This document shows positions 37,560 through 43,832 of a stretch of 43,832 bases of DNA, piece after piece. This stretch comes from Verrucomicrobiaceae bacterium (GTDB lineage Bacteria > Verrucomicrobiota > Verrucomicrobiia > Verrucomicrobiales > Akkermansiaceae). Within the stretch, counting starts at the first letter, position 1. Each line of letters begins with the position of its first letter. The notes beneath the pieces are model-generated. The model was not told where the DNA came from and searched no databases. It saw only the letters and a list, made by a program, of their open reading frames with translations. The stretch lies in contig JAIYDP010000291.1 in NCBI GenBank assembly GCA_027487435.1, positions 1-43,832 of the forward strand, read 5' to 3'. A program made the translations under genes and the position numbers.

Positions 37560-38654
37560 TCAAGCATCAATCCCATCTGCCGGTAAATACTCCATACGGA
37601 AACGTAACATACAACCCACTCCCCCTAGCGATAGTAACAGCGAGTCATTTTCGCATACTTCAATGGGCAGATCCCTCAGAGTAGCAAGTCGCACCAATTC
37701 CTCGCGCTCCGTTGGATGGAGTTCTTCAGCAATCACCAACTGCGCTACCGCACCGGCGAAGATCGCATCGCGGCACGCGTGCATACCTACCACCGCAAGC
37801 CCCTTGCTACGAACCAAGTCTTGGATCTTTTCCACCGCCCTGCGGCTTTCTTTTTTCTCAGCTTCGACAAATGCCTTGATCGCCTCCTCGATCAACGAAG
37901 AGCAATCATGCCCATTCGGCGCGTGCGGCAGAGCATCGACAATCGACGATAGCAGATGCTTCGGCAATTGATCCCGCACTGCAGAGATGCTACGTGGTTG
38001 CCCCGCGATGATCAAATGACTCAGACTTTGCCTCGCCATCAAGTCGCCAATCACATGCGCTTCTTCTCGGGCGAAACGGCGAGCATCTTCGGCGCGACGG
38101 TGCATGATTTTTTCCCGTGACTCATGCCGATCCAATTCGATGTTTGCTACAGATTTATGCAAATGGATGTCCTCTCGTATGGTTCCGAGATTTAGCTCCA
38201 TCACTCGCGATGTTTCCTCCGTACAAATGGCTAAAACAAAGCGATGAAATCGATCTTTGAGCTGTACTAGTGGGAAAATCACCGGGCGATCATCGCAGTA
38301 AAACTGCGTCTCAATCACCGCCTCAAATGGCAACACCATCAGAAACGGGTGCTGACCTACCCGCGAAAACACCGCGAGGCTACGTATCGATTCGGGCCAC
38401 TTTTGCCGCAACATCATCACCAATTCTTCTTTCGACTGCCGAAATAAGGTGCGTTGCTTGGCGGGAAGCTGGTGCTTTGCCGCAATCGCCCAAATTTTCA
38501 ACGCCGACTCCATTGCCTCAGGGGAAGTTCGAACATCAAAGTAAGCGCTCAGCACCGGCGCATCGCTTATCGGTAAACTAGCAAGTGCCGAGATGTGTCG
38601 GCGTAGCTTTAGCATTTCATTATCATGGAAGGAGGTTGTTGCAGTCACGGTCAT
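37560..38654 (-). CDS. bacterial eRF1-like (baeRF/VLRF1-type) protein
   Basis: A 364-residue protein resembling the bacterial relatives of archaeo-eukaryotic release factor 1. The N-terminal part begins VLSAYFDVRTSPEA and carries SIRSLAVFSRVG and FHRFVLAICTEETSRVMELNLG, the core strand pattern of these proteins. A charged helical segment (REKIMHRRAEDARRFAREEAHVIGD) leads to SHLIIAGQPRSISAV and to the eRF1 domain 3-like end (HACRDAIFAGAVAQLVIAEELHP). No GGQ peptidyl-hydrolysis motif is visible. Relatives are proposed to act on stalled ribosomes; the role here is unproven. It is convergent with uvrA and probably monocistronic. Confidence 0.7.
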   Translation of the reverse strand: MTVTATTSFHDNEMLKLRRHISALASLPISDAPVLSAYFDVRTSPEAMESALKIWAIAAKHQLPAKQRTLFRQSKEELVMMLRQKWPESIRSLAVFSRVGQHPFLMVLPFEAVIETQFYCDDRPVIFPLVQLKDRFHRFVLAICTEETSRVMELNLGTIREDIHLHKSVANIELDRHESREKIMHRRAEDARRFAREEAHVIGDLMARQSLSHLIIAGQPRSISAVRDQLPKHLLSSIVDALPHAPNGHDCSSLIEEAIKAFVEAEKKESRRAVEKIQDLVRSKGLAVVGMHACRDAIFAGAVAQLVIAEELHPTEREELVRLATLRDLPIEVCENDSLLLSLGGVGCMLRFRMEYLPADGIDA

Positions 38655-38726
38655 AGAATCGTAATCTACAAAGAGATCTGCAGAATGCGCGGTAGAATGT
38701 TCCAGTCATTTTCTAATCACTCGCGA

Positions 38727-38752
38727 GTCACATTCTCATCAATAAATGTGAC
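38727..38752. promoter_or_regulatory. inverted-repeat candidate operator
   Basis: GTCACATT and AATGTGAC are perfect reverse complements separated by 10 bp, in the 160-bp divergent gap between the baeRF gene and the secreted-protein pair, about 63 bp before the latter's start. The symmetry suits a dimeric regulator. No regulator is identified. Confidence 0.4.
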
Positions 38753-38814
38753 AATTTTGCCCCAGAAGAAGTTCCGTCTTGCGCGATGATGAAAATCAGA
38801 AAGGATGAGCTTGC

Positions 38815-39576
38815 ATGAAAAAGCTATCGCGTGTTTCGGCTTCTCTCCTCAGCATCATCGCCACATTCCTGACGTGCGTGCTATTTCTTCACACAGCCAA
38901 GGCTCAAGAAGCAGGGAACGGCTTTCTCAATATCGCCAATTTGGTACCGGCTGAAAAATCGGTCAACATCTCTGTCATGGGCAAAGAGCTTGTCCCGGGT
39001 GGCCTGAAAAGCATCGAGTCGACAGGATGGTTCATCGTGCCAGCCGGCACACATGCCTTGTCTCTCGCTAGCGAGGGATGCAAATCGGCAGAAGGCAATA
39101 TTACCGTGACCGATAACGCCAGCACCCTCTACGTCATCTACTTGGAGCCAAGCAAGAAAACATCCGATGACGATAACAAGCCGCTACCTCCGCAGCTTCG
39201 TATCAAGCGATGCCCGGCATTCGCTGTAAAAAAAGGCCATTACATAGAAGTCATGTCCGTCTGTGCCACGGAAGAGCCGTTTGTCATCGGGAAAAAAAAC
39301 ATCCTGCTTGAGCCCTTTGTTTCAAAAGAAATCCCTGGATGGGCAGGCGGTGCTTTTACCACCGAACACTTGAACAAAGAAATCGGATCTTGCGCAGGAA
39401 GCCAAGAAAAAGGCTCGTATCAACTTCTGATCGGCACTGATCATCGTGGCAAATATTCCAGCTTGTTGGTTCGTAGCGAAACACAAGAACTGCCTCCCTG
39501 GATGAAAAAAAAGCAGAACGAAGCAACAACTCCTAACCCATCAAACCCAACGCAAACATCGTCCACTGAACCATGA
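38815..39576 (+). CDS. exported beta-sandwich protein of unknown function
   Basis: A 253-residue protein with a signal peptide (about residues 1-30, cleavage likely near AKAQ). The mature N-terminus (NGFLNIANLVPAEKSVNISVMGKELVPGGL) and following PAGTHALSLAS strand resemble the DUF4397-type beta-sandwich, in which a short domain starts with a xRxxNxxP-like strand; the match is loose. A second beta region runs from about 130 to 225. The C-terminus is a Thr/Pro/Asn-rich low-complexity tail. The start codon of the next gene overlaps its stop (ATGA), so the two are translationally coupled. Confidence 0.65.
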   Translation: MKKLSRVSASLLSIIATFLTCVLFLHTAKAQEAGNGFLNIANLVPAEKSVNISVMGKELVPGGLKSIESTGWFIVPAGTHALSLASEGCKSAEGNITVTDNASTLYVIYLEPSKKTSDDDNKPLPPQLRIKRCPAFAVKKGHYIEVMSVCATEEPFVIGKKNILLEPFVSKEIPGWAGGAFTTEHLNKEIGSCAGSQEKGSYQLLIGTDHRGKYSSLLVRSETQELPPWMKKKQNEATTPNPSNPTQTSSTEP

Positions 39577-40136
39577 AATCCTTTTTCTCTGCCACGTTCT
39601 TAGCCATCTGCTCTGTAGCAAATGCTGGCGAAATCAACATCCTCCATATCTCACACACCCCTTCGGTCTCCATGGAGATCCGCGCCGAGGGCAAAAGCCA
39701 AACCATCACGCTCGAATCTGGTAGCAACAGCGGCAGCTTCACCCTACCCGATGCCGCAGCCACCATCGCCTTAGTCCAGCCAGCAGGTGACTCACTGGAC
39801 GTGCCTGCCACCAAAGCGGGAAGCATTGCCATCCTTTTTACCAAAGAAAAGAAGCCCGCCTGGCACCTACAATCCACCAAGCCGAACGAAGGGAAAAATG
39901 CTCTGCGCGTCCTTAATTTGACCGGTGCTGAACAAAGCATATCTTACGCGGATCAAGAACATAAAATCAAAGCCGCCGAAGTGATCGACCTCGGCGAAAC
40001 GGAAAAGCCTTCGATGAAAATCAAGCTGAGCGATGGCACGAGCCGATCCTTGAAGCCGGAAGACCGTGGTGCCTATCTCGCCGTGCTCTACTCCACGGAT
40101 GAAGGCACGAAAATCGCCTTCATCGCAGAGCGCTAA
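39573..40136 (+). CDS. exported protein, partner of the preceding gene
   Basis: A 187-residue protein with a clear signal peptide (residues 1-18, MKSFFSATFLAICSVANAG). The mature part (INILHISHTPSVSMEIRAEGKSQ, SGSFTLPDA, LRVLNLTGAEQSISYADQE) has the same strand-turn character as its upstream partner, suggesting distant paralogy within one cell-envelope system. No catalytic motif is seen. It overlaps the preceding gene by 4 bp and converges on manA with a 16-bp gap. Confidence 0.65.
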   Translation: MKSFFSATFLAICSVANAGEINILHISHTPSVSMEIRAEGKSQTITLESGSNSGSFTLPDAAATIALVQPAGDSLDVPATKAGSIAILFTKEKKPAWHLQSTKPNEGKNALRVLNLTGAEQSISYADQEHKIKAAEVIDLGETEKPSMKIKLSDGTSRSLKPEDRGAYLAVLYSTDEGTKIAFIAER

Positions 40137-40152
40137 ATCCAAGGCCAACTCC

Positions 40153-41091
40153 TCAGGGAATCGTCGTCCGCAGCACCACCGCTCCAGCATCGGCTTGCAA
40201 CGTTGCAGCATGTACGGGCAACAACAGCGTCTGACCTGCGGCCCATCGTTTTCCCTGAGCAGATAGCAACACCCCCTCCACGATATGGAGCATACAGAAG
40301 CGATCCTCACGCACGCAACCCACACCATCGCCAGCTTCCAGCTCGATGCGCTCGACGTTAAATAATTCACAAGCCGCAAGCAGAGCCTCGCTACGGTCAT
40401 TCCCGCTGGGCTCGACATCCGAAAAATCGATGCTCTCCATTGACTGCTCGATGTGCAGCTCTCGTGGCTTGCCATCCAAACCCATGCGATTCCAATCGAA
40501 CACCCGATAGGTCGTATCGGAATTCTGCTGGATTTCAAAAATCAACAATCCCGCACCAATCGCATGCAGCCGACCCGATGGAATAAAGATCGAATCACCC
40601 GCCGCCACGGGGATTTCATGAACGTGATCCGCCACACTGCCATCCGTAATCGCTTGAGCAAAAGCCCCACGGCTAGAGTGAGCTTTGAGACCAACATACA
40701 ATTTCGCTCCCGGCACCGCATCGGCAATGTACCACATCTCCGTTTTCGGCTCCCCATGCAGCGCCGCTGCTTTCTCCGCGGGCGGGTGAACTTGAATCGA
40801 TAGATCATCCCGCGCGTCCAAGATTTTGATCAACAGCGGAAACCTCTCGCTATCTGGCAGACCAAGGCCAAACACCAACTCGCGGTCGTTCGTCCACAAA
40901 TCGTGCAATGTACGACCCGCAAAACACCCCTCCGCCACCACCGACTGTTCATCTTCCCGATCCACCATCTCCCATGACTCTCCATACGGATCGCCATCAG
41001 GCAACGCACGGCTATACTTCGTCTCAAGTTGACGACCTCCCCACACCCGCTTCATTGGCAAAGGAGTTACTACGATTGGTTCCATTTTCAT
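40153..41091 (-). CDS. manA: mannose-6-phosphate isomerase, class I type
   Basis: A zinc-dependent cupin-fold isomerase (312 residues) that interconverts mannose 6-phosphate and fructose 6-phosphate. The N-terminus has PLPMKRVWGGRQL. Zinc ligands fit SIQVHPP (Q100, H102), KTEMWY (E118) and the RLHAIG motif (H176). GAGLLIFEIQQNSDTTYRVFDW is the conserved active-site stretch. The length matches the short class I form found in Firmicutes, not the roughly 390-residue E. coli form. The ATG at 41091 overlaps the stop of the PspA-like gene (ATGA); an ATG two codons later is also possible. It could supply mannose for glycan or exopolysaccharide synthesis. Confidence 0.92.
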   Translation of the reverse strand: MKMEPIVVTPLPMKRVWGGRQLETKYSRALPDGDPYGESWEMVDREDEQSVVAEGCFAGRTLHDLWTNDRELVFGLGLPDSERFPLLIKILDARDDLSIQVHPPAEKAAALHGEPKTEMWYIADAVPGAKLYVGLKAHSSRGAFAQAITDGSVADHVHEIPVAAGDSIFIPSGRLHAIGAGLLIFEIQQNSDTTYRVFDWNRMGLDGKPRELHIEQSMESIDFSDVEPSGNDRSEALLAACELFNVERIELEAGDGVGCVREDRFCMLHIVEGVLLSAQGKRWAAGQTLLLPVHAATLQADAGAVVLRTTIP

Positions 41092-41798
41092 CAGTTCGTT
41101 TGTTGTTGTTTCTGTTGTTTGATCGGCATTCCTAACTCGCCAGAAATTTCGAGAAGAGCCATAGCTTCTAACGTTTCACGTTCCGACTGCTGCTCACGCA
41201 CCATGTCCGCGTTCAAAAGATCCATACTCGCCCATGATCGCCCCTCCACATTCGCTTGTTGCTCTTTTGCGCGCAAGAGCATGCGATCGAGTCGGTCGCT
41301 ACTGCCACCAAACTGTGCCATCACATGACTGCAAGTAGCGTTCATCTCCGCCAGAGATTCTTTCAGCTTGATCTCATCAAACTGCCTGCGCAATTCTTCG
41401 ATCTTTTGTCGCGTAGAGGAAATCAACGCATCTCGGACCTTTAGCAATTCTTGATACATTGCTTGTGCTTCGGTAATTTGGCCTCTGTAATAGGAGAGAT
41501 CCTTTCGAACATTTTGTAATTTCAAAGCCCATTCCCCGGCCAAACGGGTGTCACCCGCCTTGATATGCGTAGCAACTCTCGACTTACCATCGGCCTCCTG
41601 TTTTTCCAGACGTAGCACCTCAACCATGAATCGTTCACAAGCCGCAGCGTGAGCCGCCAAGCCTTGATTGAATTGCATTTCCTGTTTGCGCAAAGTCTGC
41701 TGCTCCGCCGCTAAAATTTCGTGATATTCACGTTTTTCCTCACCCGAAAGAAAGGAACCCACGTGAGCACGGATAACATTAGCAATGCGTTGAAACAT
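41091..41798 (-). CDS. PspA/IM30-like coiled-coil protein
   Basis: A 235-residue protein, almost entirely helical. The start, MFQRIANVIRAHVGSFLSG, resembles the amphipathic membrane-binding N-terminus of PspA/IM30 proteins. A long coiled coil follows (about residues 25-165) with heptad-like Leu/Ala and many Gln/Glu/Lys residues. The C-terminal part (SSDRLDRMLLRAKEQQANVEGR) is less coiled and ends in a Gln-rich tail. Family members assemble into ESCRT-III-like membrane scaffolds in envelope stress. Sequence identity to PspA is modest, so a divergent family member is the safest call. It is upstream of manA and translationally coupled to it. Confidence 0.6.
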   Translation of the reverse strand: MFQRIANVIRAHVGSFLSGEEKREYHEILAAEQQTLRKQEMQFNQGLAAHAAACERFMVEVLRLEKQEADGKSRVATHIKAGDTRLAGEWALKLQNVRKDLSYYRGQITEAQAMYQELLKVRDALISSTRQKIEELRRQFDEIKLKESLAEMNATCSHVMAQFGGSSDRLDRMLLRAKEQQANVEGRSWASMDLLNADMVREQQSERETLEAMALLEISGELGMPIKQQKQQQTN

Positions 41799-42240
41799 AA
41801 AAGCGGTGCAAAGAAGCGGACTGCATCATGATCACTGCAAACCAAGAGTCAAGCCCACAAGCATCGGCAACCCAGATCAGCATGGACATACCTGCGCTTC
41901 CACAAACCGCTACATGTCGCAGCACTCCACATCGAAAGATGCTTGCCCAAGGACTGAAATGACAGGCTCGGCAAATGATGGTGTTCAATGACCGTAGTAA
42001 ACTTTGAATTTTGGATAAAATATAAACATCTTCAAACAATTTGAGCTTGATCAAAATCTCCAAAAAAATCTTATAAATCCAATGATTACCTCGATAGTAC
42101 TCCGGAGATTCATAAAAAAAAGGAAAAATCTTGACGACTGCTACATTATCTCTAGTTATCGTGCGCCAGTAACACTTGAAAAGTTACGCATCATCGGAAT
42201 CAGATGTTTCTCGTAACGAACTCCCTACATCAATTGATTT
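41799..42240. other. 442-bp AT-rich gap upstream of the PEP-CTERM gene
   Basis: No gene is supported here. The left part lies beyond the start of the PspA-like gene; the right part (from about 41990) is AT-rich and contains the candidate promoter listed separately. No tRNA, riboswitch or terminator pattern was recognised. Confidence 0.5.
42131..42159 (+). promoter_or_regulatory. weak candidate promoter of the PEP-CTERM gene
   Basis: TTGACG, 17 bp, then AGTTAT, ending about 81 bp before the start codon. The -35 element is good, the -10 element matches only half of the consensus. An imperfect GTAAC/GTTAC inverted repeat lies just downstream. Confidence 0.25.
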
Positions 42241-42897
42241 ATGAAATTACACTCAGTACCGAAGTCGATCCTTCTTAGTACAATGATCATTTGCTCGGTC
42301 ACGCCCGCAGCACTCGCACAGACGTATTTGGACTTCATTCCCTTTGTGGCGCAAGACATCAATGATAGCTCGCTCAGCGTCATCAACGTAGATGGGCTAG
42401 TGACGGACATCGGTACTGGAACTCGTTTCACTTTCATGAATAACTCCGGCATCAACGGAACTTCTGTAACCCCTACCCGACCCACGGTGACGCAGATTTA
42501 CTGGGACGTGAATGCGAACTTTGTGCCGACATCGACCACATTTAACGCAGGTCTGAGCAGCACGACGGTGAACTACACATCGGGCGGCAATCCCTCCAAT
42601 CTCCCTGGTGGGAACTCGATCAGTTTCAGCGCGGACTATCGTTATTCCCCGACCAATCCTCAGCCACAGCGCGGGATTGATCCGAATGAGACAGGAGTAT
42701 TCGACTTTCAGGGTGTCAACTACACCGATGTGCTCACCGGACTAAGCAACGGAACGATTCGCATCGGCATGCACATTCAGGAAGTGGGTATCAATGGGAA
42801 TGACTCCAAGTCATTTATCAACCAAGTCATCCCCGAACCATCCAGCCTTCTTCTGGGGCTCGGCAGCCTGCTTTGCGTCTTGCGTAGGCGCCGATAA
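42241..42897 (+). CDS. PEP-CTERM-anchored surface protein
   Basis: A 218-residue exported protein. The signal peptide is residues 1-26 (ending PAALAQ). The mature part is rich in Asn, Thr, Ser and Gly and predicted to be beta-rich, with no recognised catalytic motif. The C-terminus carries a textbook PEP-CTERM sorting signal: VIPEPSS, a short hydrophobic helix (LLLGLGSLLCVL), then RRRR. Such proteins are cut and processed by an exosortase and are often linked to exopolysaccharide or surface layers. No exosortase gene is in this window. The gene stands alone. Confidence 0.9.
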   Translation: MKLHSVPKSILLSTMIICSVTPAALAQTYLDFIPFVAQDINDSSLSVINVDGLVTDIGTGTRFTFMNNSGINGTSVTPTRPTVTQIYWDVNANFVPTSTTFNAGLSSTTVNYTSGGNPSNLPGGNSISFSADYRYSPTNPQPQRGIDPNETGVFDFQGVNYTDVLTGLSNGTIRIGMHIQEVGINGNDSKSFINQVIPEPSSLLLGLGSLLCVLRRRR

Positions 42898-43053
42898 GCG
42901 CGTGGGTGGACAAACGTTCCTTCTGGCTCTATCCAGCGCGACAGAATCGCCCAAACAATCAGCATCGCCTTTCGACCTAATAGTCTGACTTGCTCGTCAC
43001 TGCGTTCAAATTAGGTGCTTTTACTCAAGCGGATATAAAAATCTCTTGAGGGG

Positions 43054-43503
43054 ATGATTGAGATCAACACCCGCAAACTCAGTGGGGACGCACACCCGAG
43101 CTACGAGAAAATAGATCCCAGTGCTCATGAAAATTCCCGCAGAAGATCTAGGTCAAACCCGATCAGCAGCATCGGCGACCTTGCCTATACCACAGGGGGC
43201 GCGGTAGCCGCTGCCGGCAAACCGATCGCGCGAAACCTAGCCGAGGGCTCAGGTGAGGAGTATAACGCGATATTCACACGCAGCAAGGATCACGTGGTTG
43301 CGGAACTGACGACCGTTCAGTTTAGCGCGGAGCTTGACATCTGGGTCAATAACACCGAGCCCCCCGCAGTGCTTACCGGCGCAGATGGTGCCAATCCTGC
43401 TGCGGTGGAAGCGGTATCCGTGCCATATCCGCTGCTGATCTCGATGAACGGAGCTTCTAAGAAACCGACCTTCTTTCGGGTTGTCGTCACCTTAAACCCA
43501 TAA
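43054..43503 (+). CDS. unrecognised ORF, 149 residues
   Basis: A 149-codon frame starting ATG and ending just before the tandem repeat array. The encoded protein is moderately acidic in its second half, with a central stretch TTGGAVAAAGKPIARNLAEGSGEEY and a C-terminal beta-like end (PYPLLISMNGASKKPTFFRVVVTLNP). No signal peptide, transmembrane segment or known motif is seen. A purine-rich GAGGGG sits directly before the start, closer than ideal. A minus-strand frame overlaps its last 187 bases. It may be a real gene, a fragment of a larger phage-like or surface protein, or chance. Confidence 0.4.
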   Translation: MIEINTRKLSGDAHPSYEKIDPSAHENSRRRSRSNPISSIGDLAYTTGGAVAAAGKPIARNLAEGSGEEYNAIFTRSKDHVVAELTTVQFSAELDIWVNNTEPPAVLTGADGANPAAVEAVSVPYPLLISMNGASKKPTFFRVVVTLNP

Positions 43504-43519
43504 ACCTGAAATCGGGAAT

Positions 43520-43832
43520 GACCTTCCAAACGTTTCCCCGATGCCTGTAAAAATCTAAAGCGACCTTCCAAACGTTTTCCCGATACCTTTGAAAATCCAA
43601 AGTGATCTTCCAGACGTTTTTCCGATGCCTTTGAAAATCTAAATTGACCTTCCAAACGTTTTTCACATACCTTTGAAAATCTACAGCGACCTTCCAAACG
43701 TTTCCCCGATACCTTTGAAAATCCAAAGTGACCTTCCAAACGTTTCCCCAGCACTAGCCAATACGGCAGTGGCCTTCCAAACGTTTCCCCAGCACTAGCC
43801 AAAACGGCAGTGACCTTCCAAACGTTTCCCCA
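43520..43832. repeat. tandem minisatellite of 41-42-bp units running off the window
   Basis: Eight copies start at 43520, 43562, 43604, 43646, 43688, 43730, 43771 and 43812; the last is cut by the window end. Each starts with a well-conserved 20-bp half, GACCTTCCAAACGTTTCCCC. The second half comes in two types: CGATACCTTTGAAAATCTAAAG-like in the first five copies, and AGCACTAGCCAATACGGCAG-like in the next two (period 41). Because 42 is a multiple of three, two minus-strand frames stay open across it with a 14-residue periodicity (for example GKRLEGHFGFSKVS), but neither has an ATG-led start inside the window. Confidence 0.88.

Noticed and set aside
43317..43802. Minus-strand gene with 14-residue repeats
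   Set aside because: Its start is only TTG, it lies antisense to the 43054-43503 frame, and a second minus-strand frame is equally open across the repeats because the unit length is a multiple of three.
43520..43832. CRISPR array with 20-bp repeats and 21-22-bp spacers
   Set aside because: The would-be spacers are near-identical copies of two sequences, not unique, and no cas gene is present. It is a tandem minisatellite.

Overview
The window looks like a chromosomal segment of a verrucomicrobial (PVC-superphylum) bacterium. Supporting signs are a double-length UvrA with four ABC ATPase domains (also known from chlamydiae), a PEP-CTERM surface protein, a planctomycete/verrucomicrobial-style GyrA quinolone region, large secreted beta-rich proteins, and a dephospho-CoA kinase fused to Rho. 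No rRNA or tRNA gene, complete prophage or insertion sequence was recognised. Taxonomy is inferred from gene content only.

Left end (1-4.2 kb): a cluster of GCGACATGTCGC palindromes lies behind argS (minus strand). argS is divergent from argB, which overlaps a metallo-beta-lactamase-fold hydrolase gene. Then, all on the minus strand, comes a long run read right to left: zinc-ribbon membrane protein (14.9 kb), gyrB, a short nucleotidyltransferase-like gene, a four-helix-bundle gene bounded by a perfect 13-bp inverted repeat, gyrA, and directly behind gyrA a compact three-gene cassette at 8404-4211. The cassette encodes an AAA ATPase (PtuA-like), an HNH nuclease (PtuB-like) and a TOTE-type primase-helicase. 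It is the best candidate for an undescribed system: a Septu-like ATPase/nuclease pair coupled to a primase-helicase, with its first ribosome-binding site inside the end of gyrA.

Middle (14.9-25.3 kb): RNase D, then a two-gene secretion unit (a secreted Asp-rich protein and a 1346-residue kexin/furin-like S8 protease with a P domain) ended by a strong terminator. Next are the coaE-rho fusion gene and a divergent, Tat-exported, probably bicovalent FAD oxidase.

Right half (25.4-37.4 kb), mostly plus strand: secreted C39-like protease, rplI, cytochrome c and a DUF3127-type OB-fold protein with an SSB-like tail. glnB (PII) follows behind a well-formed sigma-54 promoter, which points to nitrogen-responsive control. 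After it come a YlbF-family protein with a Cys/Gly-rich tail, a dCMP-deaminase-like enzyme, a secreted OB-like protein, yicC and the double uvrA. An inverted pair of 31-bp repeats separates uvrA from a convergent baeRF-type gene.

Right end (38.8-43.8 kb): two overlapping secreted-protein genes, a pspA-like/manA pair, a PEP-CTERM protein, an unrecognised ORF, and a tandem minisatellite of 41-42-bp units running off the window.
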